Shown: positions 23,913 through 33,447, counted from the stretch's first letter. The stretch: DNA of 64,000 bases from Actinomadura barringtoniae (GCF_017573505.1 NZ_JAGEOJ010000008.1:248001-312000); one strand, 5' to 3'. Made by a program: numbers and translations. Notes: generated by a model from the sequence alone, not told the origin.

Positions 23913-24455
23913 TCAGTCGGTGTGCCGGACGAGCGGCCAGTCGACGGCGACGCGCGTGGCGTTGGTGACGTGGTTGGTGAAGACGTTGAGGGCGACGTGC
24001 GCGGCGACCTCGACGATCTGTTCCGGGGCCAGGCCCGCCGCGCGGCCGGCCGACAGCTCGTCGGCGGTGACCGAGCCGTTGCGCCGCAGCATCGCGGCGG
24101 CCAGCATCAGGGCGGCGGCGGCCACCGGGTCATCGGCCTCGCCGCTGCGCGCCCGGGTGGCCTCGGTCTCGGTCAGCCCGGCCAGCTTGGTGGCGACGTA
24201 GGTGTGCGCGGACAGGCAGTAGTCCGAGCCGTGGTGCTGCGCCACCAGCAGAGCGATCCGTTCGCGGACCGCCATCGGCAGGCTCCCCTCGCGCAAGGCA
24301 CCGGCCAGGCCCAGGTAGCCCCGGAGGGCCGCCGGGCTGTTGGCCATCGCCTTGATCATGTTCGGGGTGATGCCGAAGACGTGCTGGGTGGCATCGAGCA
24401 GGCTCGCCGCCTCACCGGTGGCGGTCTCTGGCTGGATCAGCGGAAAACCTTGCAT
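23913..24455 (-). CDS. Peroxidase-related CMD-fold protein with one cysteine missing
   Basis: 180 residues from ATG 24455. Family signature region VAQHHGSDYCLSAHTYVATKLAGL; active homologues read CDYCLSAH, so the first Cys is Ser77 and only Cys80 and His84 are kept. The rest is typical (MAVRERIALL; GLAPEQIVEVAAHVALNVFTNHVTN). Upstream in-frame codons could add up to 24 residues, but the family begins near MQGFPLIQPE. First gene of the minus-strand cluster and divergent from the Tat-exported hydrolase. Confidence 0.85.
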   Translation of the reverse strand: MQGFPLIQPETATGEAASLLDATQHVFGITPNMIKAMANSPAALRGYLGLAGALREGSLPMAVRERIALLVAQHHGSDYCLSAHTYVATKLAGLTETEATRARSGEADDPVAAAALMLAAAMLRRNGSVTADELSAGRAAGLAPEQIVEVAAHVALNVFTNHVTNATRVAVDWPLVRHTD

Positions 24456-24639
24456 GGCTGAAGCCTGTGCCGCCGCGTTGATGGATCGGCGATGCGTCCG
24501 CGATGAGGCCGGAGACGGCATGACCACGCCGCCTCATCGTGAACGCATAGCGGATCTAACAGCGGCGTTCCTCATGCTGGGCCCGGATTGATTGATCGTC
24601 TGCGATCTGGACGGATCTGGATCGGCGAAGGGACTCGGC

Positions 24640-25617
24640 ATGTCGTTGGATCGGCGTAAGGCATTGGCGCTCGGAGCCGGTACGGCCGCGGCCGCATTGG
24701 TGACGACGCGTGGGGAGGCGTTGGCTTCGACCGGGCGTTCCGTGCCCGGCGATGACAGGCTGGCGCGGTCGCTGCCCGGCGGCTTCCGCAGCCACCACGC
24801 GAACGTGAACGGGACGCGGTTGCACTATGTGGCCGGCGGTAAGGGTGATCCGCTCATCCTCGTGCCGGGCTGGCCCGCGACGTGGTGGAGCTACCGCAAG
24901 GTCATGCCGGCCCTCGCCCGCCACTACCGCGTCATCGTCGTCGACATCCGCGGCATGGGCGGATCGGACAAGCCGCAGGGCGGGTTCGACAAGAAGACGA
25001 TGGCGCGGGACATCTACGAGCTGGTCCGCAAGCTCGGCTACCGCAGCGTGAACATCGCCGGGCACGACATCGGCGCGATGGTGGCGTTCAGCTTCGCCGC
25101 CAACCACGCGGCGGCGACGCGCAAGGTGGCGCTGCTGGACGTCCTGCACCCGGACGAGGACCTCTACACAATGCCGATGCTGCAGCCGCCGGGCGGCGAC
25201 ATCAACATGTGGTGGTTCGCGTTCAACCAGGTGCCGGTACTGCCCGAGCAGCTGATCGCGGGCCGGGCGCGCTACCTGATCGACTGGCACTACGGCATCG
25301 GCCTGGTCGACCAGTCGAACGTCGCCGACGCCGACCGCGCGGTCTTCGCGCACGCCTACGACACCCGTGACGCCGTTCGCTGCGGCAACGGCTGGTACAA
25401 GGCCATCCAGCAGGACATCGAGGACATGAAGGGCTACTCCAAGATCACCGCGCCCCTGCTGGGCCTGGCCTCCCCGCACGCCTACGACTGGTTCAGGTGG
25501 ACGCTGCCGAAGGAGACGACCGACCTGCGCGGCGTCGTCAGGTTCGAGGCCCTTCACTGGCTGTGCGACGAGGAGCCTCAGCTCGTCATCCGGTCCCTGC
25601 GGGAGTTCTTCTCTTGA
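24640..25617 (+). CDS. Tat-exported alpha/beta hydrolase (epoxide/haloalkane hydrolase-like)
   Basis: 325 residues from ATG 24640 (AAGGGA six to seven bases upstream). The N-terminus carries a twin-arginine signal: LDRRKALALGAGTAAAALV then ALA-STG. Alpha/beta hydrolase core: oxyanion VPGWPATWWSYRKV, VVDIRGMGGSDKP, nucleophile in NIAGHDIGAMVA (Asp, as in epoxide hydrolases and dehalogenases), and a late His in ALHWLCDEEP. Reaction likely hydrolysis of an epoxide, halide or ester outside the membrane. The stop TGA (25615-25617) overlaps the TTG start of the PLP enzyme. Confidence 0.85.
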   Translation: MSLDRRKALALGAGTAAAALVTTRGEALASTGRSVPGDDRLARSLPGGFRSHHANVNGTRLHYVAGGKGDPLILVPGWPATWWSYRKVMPALARHYRVIVVDIRGMGGSDKPQGGFDKKTMARDIYELVRKLGYRSVNIAGHDIGAMVAFSFAANHAAATRKVALLDVLHPDEDLYTMPMLQPPGGDINMWWFAFNQVPVLPEQLIAGRARYLIDWHYGIGLVDQSNVADADRAVFAHAYDTRDAVRCGNGWYKAIQQDIEDMKGYSKITAPLLGLASPHAYDWFRWTLPKETTDLRGVVRFEALHWLCDEEPQLVIRSLREFFS

Positions 25618-26621
25618 TCTCGTACGGCGATGTGAAGGCGGCGGCCGACCGGATCGCCGGTGCCGTCCGGCCCGTGACGGTCGTGCCGCTCGATCCCGGC
25701 CTCGTCGACGGCCCGGGGGTGCACGCGGCACTGGAGTTCATGCAGCACAGCGGTTCGTTCAAGGCGCGCGGGGCGGCGAACTTCGTGGCCGCGCTGCTGG
25801 AGGCCGGGCGGCTGCCGGCCACAGGGCTGGTCGTGTCGACCGGCCGGAACGCCGACCTCGGGTTCGCCTGGGCCGCCGCGCGGCACGGCGTGCCGGTGAC
25901 CGCGTTCCTGGCCGAGAACGCTCCGGCCGCCAAGGCCGAACGGCTGCGGATGTTCGGCGCGCACGTACGCCTGGAAGGGGCGGATCAGGCCGAGGCGGCC
26001 GAGGAGGCCCGTCGTTTCGCCGTACGCACCGAGGCGATCGACGCCTCCACGTTCGACAACGTTCTCACGGCGGCGGGCGCCGGCACCCTGCTACCCGAGA
26101 TCATCGCCGCCGTTCCGGGCCTGGACACGGTCGTCGTCGCGGTCGGCGCCGGCGGGCTGTTCTCCGGCGTCACGGCCGCGGCCGACCATCACGGCGTCCG
26201 CGTGGTCGGCGTCGAACCCACCGGCTGCCAGGCCTTGCACGCCGCGCTCGCGGCCGGTGAGGTCGTGGACGTTCCCGTGGATTCGGTCGCCGCCGATTCA
26301 CTGGGTGCCCTCCGCGTTTCCCACGATGCGCTCGCGTGGGCGCGCACGGCGGACGTCCGCTCGGTGCTCGTGGACGACGATGCGATCGTCGATGCCCGGC
26401 AACAGCTCTGGGACCGGCACAGGCTCGCGGTCGAGCACGGCTCCGCGGCCACGCTCGCCGCGCTGATCTCGGGTGCGTACGTTCCCGGGCACGGGGAGAG
26501 GGTCGCGGTGGTCCTGTGCGGAGCCAACACAGACCCCGCCGATCTCAATGATCACATCGCGTCGAGCTCGGCCAGGAGGGCGCGAAGGTCATCGGCCTCC
26601 GGCAGGTCGAGCTCGGTGTAG
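25614..26621 (+). CDS. PLP-dependent threonine dehydratase-like lyase (fold II)
   Basis: 335 residues. TTG 25614 has GGGAG eight bases upstream and overlaps the hydrolase stop; the frame upstream is shadow. Fold-II signatures: Schiff-base Lys in MQHSGSFKARGAANF, AENAPAAKAERLRMFGAHV, the phosphate loop AVGAGGLFSGVT and a late Ser/Cys in VVLCGANTDP. Related to threonine/serine dehydratases and 3-hydroxyaspartate enzymes; no ACT domain. Its last 70 bases overlap the convergent AfsR gene, and the final 24 residues look like run-on (SSSARRARRSSASGRSSSV). A stop may have been lost. Confidence 0.85.
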   Translation: MISYGDVKAAADRIAGAVRPVTVVPLDPGLVDGPGVHAALEFMQHSGSFKARGAANFVAALLEAGRLPATGLVVSTGRNADLGFAWAAARHGVPVTAFLAENAPAAKAERLRMFGAHVRLEGADQAEAAEEARRFAVRTEAIDASTFDNVLTAAGAGTLLPEIIAAVPGLDTVVVAVGAGGLFSGVTAAADHHGVRVVGVEPTGCQALHAALAAGEVVDVPVDSVAADSLGALRVSHDALAWARTADVRSVLVDDDAIVDARQQLWDRHRLAVEHGSAATLAALISGAYVPGHGERVAVVLCGANTDPADLNDHIASSSARRARRSSASGRSSSV

Positions 26622-29509
26622 ACGTCGAGTGCCCGCTCGGCGTGATCGCGGGCGTCACGGGTCCGGCCGAGGGCCCGATCGACGCCGGCGAGCCCTGCGA
26701 GGGCGCGGGCCTGTTCATGCCGGTTGCCCGACTCCTCGGCCATGGCCAGGGCGGCTTCGAACTCGTCGGCGGCACGGGAGAGATCTTTTGCGGCGTGGGC
26801 GGCCTCTCCCAGCCCGTTCAGCGCGGACGCCTCGAAGCTGCGGCTGCCGAGCTCGCGGTAGAGCTCCTGAGCCTGCCGATGAAAGTCGCGGGCCTGCTCG
26901 TACCTCTCCTGGCCCCTGCTCACGATTCCGAGACCGTTCAGCACGAGGGCCTCACCGGCCCGGTTGCCGAGCTCTCGGTGCAGGTCCAAGGCCTGCTGGA
27001 GGTCGTCGCGGGCCTGGTCGTACCGGCCTTGCTGCTCATGGACCATGCCGAGGGCGTCCAGTACGTGCGCCTCGCCCACCCGGTTGCCGATCTCGCGGCA
27101 GATCTCCAGGGCCTTCCGCAGATGCCGGTACGCCTGGTCATGCTCACGCTGCCGTGCGCGGACCCGGCCCATGGTGTTGTACGCGCGGGACTCGCCGTAG
27201 CGGTCGCCGACCTCCTCGCACACCTTCAAGGCCTCCGAGGAGAGCGCGTACGCCTGCTCGTAGCGGCACTGCCGTACGTACGCCCAGCCCAGGTCGATCA
27301 GGGCGCCGGCCTCACCGTCCCGGTCACCGACGCGCCTGCCCGCCTGCAGCGCCTGCGTGTGCACCGTGATCGCGTCCGAGAGATGAGCGTGCCCGTCCAG
27401 GTAGGGCCGCAGGATCGCCGCGAGGTGGCCGGCGTGGTCGGGGCGGGCGCGGTGGGCCAGGTCGGTGAGGGGGGCGACGAGATTGGCGCGCTCGGCGTCC
27501 AGCCATGCCGCCGCGTCGTCGGGGCCGTGGAACGGCACGGCGGGCGCCGTGAGCTCGGGGATGTGCCGCCGCTGCGGTCGGCCATGGGGGAAGAGGAGAT
27601 CGACCGCCGCGCGGGCGGTGACGACGTAGTGGTCGAGCAGCCGGGCCGTCGCGGCCTCGCGCGCGGCGTCGGTCTCCTCCGTGGCCGCGATGGAACGGGA
27701 GTGCTCGCGCAGCAGATCATGCAGGGCGTACCGGCCAGGCTCACGCTGCAGCACGGCGTGCGCGTCCAGGAGGTTCTCCAGCAGCTCTTCGGCCTCGTGA
27801 ACGGGGAGGTCGGCCAGCGCCGCCGCGACGTGCGGTTCGATGTCGTGGCCCGGGTGCAGGCCCAGGAGCCGGAACATGCGCTGCTGGTCAGGAGGAAGCT
27901 GCTCATAGGTGAGCGTGAACGCCGACGCGATGCTCCGGTCGGCCGTGGACAGCTCGGCGAGCCGGCGCCGCTGGTCGCGCAGGCGGTCGGCGAGGTAGGC
28001 GACGGTCCACTGCGGGCGATGATGAAGACGAGCGGCGGCGATCCGTACGGCCAGCGGCAGGAACCCGCACAGATGCAGGACGTCCAGGACCGCGATCGGC
28101 TCGGCGTGCGCCCGGTCTCCGACGATGCGGGTGAACAGCTCGACCGCGTCCCTGGCGGGCAGCAGGTCCACCGACAGGGTCTGCACCCCGTCCAGGCCCG
28201 TCAGCCGTCTGCGGCTGGTGACCAGGACGAGGCTGTCGGTGAAGCCGGGCAGCAGGGGCCGTACATGCTCGGCGTCGGTGGCGTTGTCCAGCACGGCCAG
28301 GACCCGGCGGTCGGCGAGTTCGGCCCGCCACAGCTCGGCGCGGCCGGTGAGCGAGGGCGGAATGCGTTCGGCGGGGATGCCGAGCTGCCGCAGCAGATGC
28401 TCCAGCGCTGCCTCGGCCTCGACCGGCGCGTGGCCGGCGGTGTGCGCGTGCAGGTCGACGAAGAGCTGACCGTCGGGATAGCGGTCCGCGAGCCGGCGTG
28501 CCGCGCGTACGGCCAGCGCCGTCTTGCCGATCCCCGCCATGCCGTCGACCGTCGCGACCCGCACCCCGTCCGCCGAGGACCGGACGAGGCGGTCGAGCTC
28601 GACCGTACGCCCGGCGAGGTCCGGCGTGTCATAGGGCAGGAAGCAGCGCCCGGATCCGCCCCGGCGCTCTCTTCTCGGCTCAGGGAAGTCAATGGAAGCC
28701 GCCTGTTCGGCGACCGGTGCCTCTCGTCGCGGGGTCGCGACGCCCGCGTCGTCGCGGAGGATCGCCTGTTCCAGCGCGACGAAGGCCCGGCCCGGATCCA
28801 GGCCCTGCTGGTCGGCGAGCGCCGTACGGAGGGATCGTCCGGCCGTCAGCGCGTCGGCCTGCCGTCCGGCCCGGTGCAGAGCCAGCATGAGCTGGCCGCA
28901 GAGCCGCTCCCGCAACGGGTTGGCCGCCGCCGGCCCGCCCAGTTCGTCGATGAGTGCCTCGTGGCGGCCGAGTGTCAGTTCGATGTCCGCCAACCGTTCG
29001 ATCGCCGTCAGCCGCCGCTCTTCCAGACGGGCCCGAGCGGTGGCGACGTAGTCGGCGTTCACCCCCGCGAAGGCCTCCCCCCGCCACAGTCCGAGCGCGG
29101 TGCGGATCTGCGCGGCGGCGGCCTCAGGATCGCCCTCGCCCTGCGCCTGAGCGGCGGTGACCAGGGCGTTGAACTCATCCAGGTCGAGCTGCCCGGGAGC
29201 GGGCTGCGCCACGTAGCCTGCCGCCCGCGTCTCCAGTACGCCTTCCGCCCCGGCCGCTCGGAGCACTCTGCGGATCGCCGTCACCGCCGCGTGGATCTGT
29301 GCTCGCGCCGTGTCCGGAGGAGTCTGGCCCCACACCGCGTCGATCAGCCGGTCGGCGCTGAGCACGGTCCGGGCGTTCAGGAGCAGGTAGGCCAGGACCG
29401 CGCGGTGGCGCGGCGTCGCGCCCGGCACGGGCCGCTCTCCGGCCGTCACTTCCACGGGACCGAGAATCGTGAACCGCGCTCGGTCGCCGGGCTGACCCGA
29501 TCCTGTCAC
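26552..29509 (-). CDS. AfsR/DnrI/RedD (SARP) family transcriptional regulator with NB-ARC and TPRs
   Basis: 985 residues from GTG 29509 (GGGGGAG upstream). Order: OmpR-like winged helix (FTILGPVEVTAGERPVPG, LIDAVWGQTPPDTARAQIHAAVTAIRR), bacterial transcriptional activation domain (to about 250), STAND/NB-ARC ATPase with Walker A in DGMAGIGKTALAV (about 325) and LAVLDNATDAEHV, then C-terminal TPR repeats of the 40-residue GEAHVLDALGMVHEQQGRYDQA type. Such full-length AfsR proteins activate secondary metabolism or developmental genes in actinomycetes. It is the only pathway-type activator near the CMD/MFS/hydrolase cluster and could control it. Confidence 0.93.
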   Translation of the reverse strand: MTGSGQPGDRARFTILGPVEVTAGERPVPGATPRHRAVLAYLLLNARTVLSADRLIDAVWGQTPPDTARAQIHAAVTAIRRVLRAAGAEGVLETRAAGYVAQPAPGQLDLDEFNALVTAAQAQGEGDPEAAAAQIRTALGLWRGEAFAGVNADYVATARARLEERRLTAIERLADIELTLGRHEALIDELGGPAAANPLRERLCGQLMLALHRAGRQADALTAGRSLRTALADQQGLDPGRAFVALEQAILRDDAGVATPRREAPVAEQAASIDFPEPRRERRGGSGRCFLPYDTPDLAGRTVELDRLVRSSADGVRVATVDGMAGIGKTALAVRAARRLADRYPDGQLFVDLHAHTAGHAPVEAEAALEHLLRQLGIPAERIPPSLTGRAELWRAELADRRVLAVLDNATDAEHVRPLLPGFTDSLVLVTSRRRLTGLDGVQTLSVDLLPARDAVELFTRIVGDRAHAEPIAVLDVLHLCGFLPLAVRIAAARLHHRPQWTVAYLADRLRDQRRRLAELSTADRSIASAFTLTYEQLPPDQQRMFRLLGLHPGHDIEPHVAAALADLPVHEAEELLENLLDAHAVLQREPGRYALHDLLREHSRSIAATEETDAAREAATARLLDHYVVTARAAVDLLFPHGRPQRRHIPELTAPAVPFHGPDDAAAWLDAERANLVAPLTDLAHRARPDHAGHLAAILRPYLDGHAHLSDAITVHTQALQAGRRVGDRDGEAGALIDLGWAYVRQCRYEQAYALSSEALKVCEEVGDRYGESRAYNTMGRVRARQREHDQAYRHLRKALEICREIGNRVGEAHVLDALGMVHEQQGRYDQARDDLQQALDLHRELGNRAGEALVLNGLGIVSRGQERYEQARDFHRQAQELYRELGSRSFEASALNGLGEAAHAAKDLSRAADEFEAALAMAEESGNRHEQARALAGLAGVDRALGRTRDARDHAERALDVYTELDLPEADDLRALLAELDAM

Positions 29510-29543
29510 CGTGCTCTCCCCCTCGTGCGCCCTCATCGGGCTC

Positions 29544-30098
29544 TCAACGGGCGCCGGCCTTGGCGCGCACCGCGGCGACGTAGCGGACGGTGAAGATCAT
29601 CGGGACCACGAAGCCGGCGACCTGGATCAAGGTGGCGGGGGTCGAGTGCGCGTTGCCCGCGTGGGCGAAGACCGCCAGCACGACGGCGGTGACGGCGAAG
29701 GCGGCGGTCCACACGCCGGTGATGATCACGTTGGTCCGGACGAACAGCGGCTGGTCCCAGAACTCGCGCGGGGTCGTCTGCTTGGCGATGCCCAGCGTGA
29801 ACGGCTTGCCGACCAGCAGCGAACCCCCGGCGATCACCGCCAGCGTGCCGGAGGACAGGGCGGCGGAGTAGTCGTGCACGGGCGAGTGCGGGTCGGCGAA
29901 GGCGATCGCGGCCAGCACGGCGAAGAAGACCGCCGACCCGACCTCGATGATCATGGCGTCCCAGCCCGCCCCGGCCGCGCGCTGCTGGACGATCACCACG
30001 ACCGCGACCACCAGACCGGCCAGCGCCGCCCACTTCCACTGGCTGGACGGCAGGACCGCGAAGATGATCCATGGCAGGAAGGTCTTGACGTACGACAT
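29544..30098 (-). CDS. Five-span membrane protein, possibly septation-protein-A-like
   Basis: 184 residues with about five hydrophobic segments (FLPWIIFAVLP, WAALAGLVVAVVVIVQ, GSAVFFAVLAAIAFA, IITGVWTAAFAVTAVVLAVFA, LIQVAGFVVPMIFTVRYVAAV) and a conserved-looking loop GKPFTLGIAKQTTPREFWDQPLF. The loop recalls YciB/DUF3159-type proteins; I offer that only tentatively. ATG 30098 has AAGAGG upstream. It has a strong promoter with two GACATGTC palindromes, so it is under tight repression by an unidentified protein. Confidence 0.7.
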   Translation of the reverse strand: MSYVKTFLPWIIFAVLPSSQWKWAALAGLVVAVVVIVQQRAAGAGWDAMIIEVGSAVFFAVLAAIAFADPHSPVHDYSAALSSGTLAVIAGGSLLVGKPFTLGIAKQTTPREFWDQPLFVRTNVIITGVWTAAFAVTAVVLAVFAHAGNAHSTPATLIQVAGFVVPMIFTVRYVAAVRAKAGAR

Positions 30099-30130
30099 CG
30101 TTCGGCCTCTTCCGTTCAACGCTCCAGTTG

Positions 30131-30170
30131 TGACATGTCAAAAATAGACACTCTGCAGACGACATGTCAA
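30131..30170 (-). promoter_or_regulatory. Promoter with paired GACATGTC palindromes
   Basis: Minus-strand -35 TTGACA (30165-30170), 18-base spacer, -10 TATTTT (30141-30146), start near 30134. Palindromes TGACATGTCA (30131-30140) over the start point and GACATGTC (30161-30168) over the -35, 29 bases centre to centre. The layout fits a dimeric repressor binding two sites. The neighbouring LysR gene faces away, so the regulator is uncertain. Confidence 0.7.
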
Positions 30171-30350
30171 TATTGGAATGTCAGATCCAGGGCACCCCAG
30201 CCGGTCACATCGGCACCGTGGAATCCGTCAGACCGGTGACGGGGTCGCCGCCGTGGCCACCGACCACTCTCGTCAAAGCCCTGAACTGGATCAACGTAGA
30301 CTTCGCGCCCGTGCCGATAAGGCACCGGTTATGAACGGAGGTGAGGGCCG

Positions 30351-31292
<942 letters not shown>

Positions 31293-31295
31293 TTC

Positions 31296-31937
31296 CTACC
31301 AGCGGTCGATGTGGAGGACCTCGTCGAGGGGCTGGCGCGGGGCGGGCTTGAACGTCTCGCCGGTGTAGTAGGCGGTCGGGACCAGCGCCGCCTGGTGCAC
31401 GCCGTCGGGGATGCCGAGCAGCTCGGAGATCTCCTTCTCGTACGCCAGGTGGAGGGTGGTCCACGCCGTGCCGAGCCCGCGCGCCCGGGCCGCCAGCATG
31501 TAGTTCCAGACGGCGGGCAGCAGCGATCCCCATCCCCCGGCCTGGTTGCCGTCGCTGAGCTTGATCCTCAGGCACGGGATCAGCAGCACGGGCGCCTCGC
31601 CCATGTGCTCGCCCAGGTAGGCGACGCTGTCGCCGACGCGCTGCTGGACCTTCGACCGCTCCTGGTCGTCGGCGAACAGCTTGGCCGCCGAGTACTGCGA
31701 CTCCAGGTAGCGCTCGACCGAACGCCGGTAGAAGTCACCGACCGCCGCCCGCTGGGCGGGGTCGGTGATGACGATCCACTGCCAGTCCTGGCGGTTGCTG
31801 CCGCTGGGCGCCTGCATGGCGATCTCCAGGCACTCCCGGATCAGCTCCATGGGCACGTCACGGGTGAGGTCGAGGCGCTTGCGGACCGTACGGGTGGTGG
31901 TCAGCAGCTCGTCGGGCGTCAGCGGCAGAGTGGTCAT
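31296..31937 (-). CDS. Nitroreductase-family FMN protein
   Basis: 213 residues from ATG 31937. Nitroreductase fold landmarks: RTVRKRLDLTRDVP, EIAMQAPSGSNRQDWQWIVITDP (FMN-binding), WNYMLAARARGLGTAWTTLHL, and LGIPDGVHQAALVPTAYY. Uses NAD(P)H to reduce nitro, quinone or F420-like substrates; the substrate is unknown. Eleven bases after the methyltransferase stop, so probably co-transcribed with it and under the same paired-palindrome operator. Confidence 0.85.
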   Translation of the reverse strand: MTTLPLTPDELLTTTRTVRKRLDLTRDVPMELIRECLEIAMQAPSGSNRQDWQWIVITDPAQRAAVGDFYRRSVERYLESQYSAAKLFADDQERSKVQQRVGDSVAYLGEHMGEAPVLLIPCLRIKLSDGNQAGGWGSLLPAVWNYMLAARARGLGTAWTTLHLAYEKEISELLGIPDGVHQAALVPTAYYTGETFKPAPRQPLDEVLHIDRW

Positions 31938-31948
31938 GACCTTGATGA

Positions 31949-32767
31949 TTACATGCGCGTCGCGGTGACCACGATGGTGGTGTAGTTCATCGTGAAGGCG
32001 CCCCCGAGGCGGTCGAGCGCGGCGCCGACCTCGGCCAGGATCTCGTTGAGCCGGTCGGCCGGGAGTTGGGTGGCGACGCCCTGGGTGGGCAGCACGTCCA
32101 GCCACTCGTCACGGGTGTACGGCTGGGTCCACTCGAACTTCCACTGCTCGGGCTCGGTGAACGCGCCCGCCTGGCGGATGCCGTCCATCGCCTTGGTCAG
32201 CGGGGCCGAGTAGGCCTCCACGGACACGTTGCTGTAGGCGCGGGCGGCCAGCGAGCCGGGCATCAGGCGGTTGTAGAGCTCGCCGAACGCCTCGGTCACG
32301 TCGGGTGGAGTCAGCGCCACGTTCCAGAACAGTGCCAGCCGGCCGCCGGGGCGCAGGACCTCGGCCGCCTTGGCCGCGCCCGCGACGGGGTCCACCCAGT
32401 GCCAGGTCTGGGCGGCGATGAAACCGTCGTAGCGGCGGCCCGCCGGGTCCCAGGTCTCGATGGTGGCCTGTTCGGACTCCAGGCCCCGGCCCCGGGCGAA
32501 CTCGGCCATGCGGGCGTCGGGCTCGACCCCGAACACCCGGCATCCGGCCGCCTGGAACTGCCGGGCGGCGATGCCGGTGCCGGAGCCGACGTCGAGGATC
32601 TCGGGGCCGGGGGTGGCGGCGACGACGCGTTCGACCATGGCGTCGGGATAGCGGGGGCGGGTGCGGTCGTAGCGCTCGGCGTCGATGCCGAACGACTCGG
32701 CCATGCCCCGCTGCCGGTGGGATTCGCCGACGGGTTCGGGTGAGGGGCCGGAAGGTAGAGTGGGCAT
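31949..32767 (-). CDS. Class I SAM-dependent methyltransferase
   Basis: 272 residues from ATG 32767; ATG 32704 (MAESFGIDAERYD) is a good alternative that begins where the family usually does. Rossmann methyltransferase motif I EILDVGSGTGIAARQF, then VFGVEPDARM, AAQTWHWVDP and LRPGGRLALFWN, as in the UbiE/BioC-like group acting on small molecules. The longer start lies inside a palindrome, which would make the message leaderless. Operon with the nitroreductase; divergent from a TetR gene. Confidence 0.87.
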   Translation of the reverse strand: MPTLPSGPSPEPVGESHRQRGMAESFGIDAERYDRTRPRYPDAMVERVVAATPGPEILDVGSGTGIAARQFQAAGCRVFGVEPDARMAEFARGRGLESEQATIETWDPAGRRYDGFIAAQTWHWVDPVAGAAKAAEVLRPGGRLALFWNVALTPPDVTEAFGELYNRLMPGSLAARAYSNVSVEAYSAPLTKAMDGIRQAGAFTEPEQWKFEWTQPYTRDEWLDVLPTQGVATQLPADRLNEILAEVGAALDRLGGAFTMNYTTIVVTATRM

Positions 32768-32795
32768 GCGCCCACTCTAGTGGGCACGTGCCCAC
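32760..32795. promoter_or_regulatory. Twin palindromes GTGGGC-N4-GCCCAC between TetR and methyltransferase
   Basis: GTGGGCATGCGCCCAC (32760-32775) and GTGGGCACGTGCCCAC (32780-32795), both perfect at the arms and exactly 20 bases apart (two helical turns). GATAAT at 32801-32806 is a -10 candidate for the TetR gene. Clear operator pair for the adjacent TetR protein. Confidence 0.8.
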
Positions 32796-32840
32796 TCGTC
32801 GATAATCATGCGAGGAGAGAGCCGGGGAAGGGATCGCACA

Positions 32841-33419
32841 TTGCCGACCGGGGTGGCCCTGCGGGACGCTCGCGAGCAGCTGTTCGATGCTGCGGAGCGG
32901 ATCCTGCTGAGGGACGGGCCGAACGCGCTGACCAGCCGGGCGGTGACGACGGAGGCGGGCTGCGCCAAGGGCGTGCTGCACCGCCACTTCACCGACTTCG
33001 ACGCGTTCCTCGCCGAGCTGGTGCTGGACCGGATCGCCCGGGTCGAGGCCCAGGGCGAGGCGCTGCGCGCGGCGGCGGGGAGCGGGAGCGTCGCGGACAA
33101 CCTCATCGGCGCGCTGACCGAGGTCTTCGAGTCGGTCGCGGTGGGGATCGTCGCGCTCATCACGGCCCGCGACGAGCTGCGCGCCAGGCTGCGGAAGGTC
33201 AGGCCGCCCGGCGTCCCGCTGGCGACCGAGGCGATGGTCATGATCTCCGGCTATCTGAAGGCCGAACAAGATCTCGGCCGGATCGCGGCGGGCGCCGACC
33301 TCGACGCGCTCGCACTCGCCCTCGTCGGGGGCGGCCACCTGCTTTTCGCGGGCAGGGAGGGCACGCCCCCGGAGGAGGTCGCCAAGCTCGTGACGACCGC
33401 CATCGCCGGTGTCACCTGA
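32841..33419 (+). CDS. TetR-family regulator
   Basis: 192 residues from TTG 32841, which has AAGGGA seven bases upstream; ATG 32808 would add 11 residues without a ribosome site. HTH: AREQLFDAAERILLRDGPNALTSRAVTTEAGCAKGVLHRHFTDFDAFLAEL. Helical effector domain follows with no recognised ligand. Divergent from the methyltransferase/nitroreductase operon across two 16-base palindromes; most likely represses that operon and itself. Confidence 0.88.
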   Translation: MPTGVALRDAREQLFDAAERILLRDGPNALTSRAVTTEAGCAKGVLHRHFTDFDAFLAELVLDRIARVEAQGEALRAAAGSGSVADNLIGALTEVFESVAVGIVALITARDELRARLRKVRPPGVPLATEAMVMISGYLKAEQDLGRIAAGADLDALALALVGGGHLLFAGREGTPPEEVAKLVTTAIAGVT

Positions 33420-33447
33420 GCGGTCCGTGGCCATGGGTCGGCCGGAG

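Noticed and set aside
24592-24639. Upstream ATG for the Tat hydrolase
   Set aside because: It would bury the twin-arginine signal 16 residues in and lacks a ribosome site; ATG 24640 has one.
26642-29593. Long plus-strand open frame opposite the AfsR regulator
   Set aside because: Low-complexity composition without motifs; the minus frame has winged helix, NB-ARC and TPRs.
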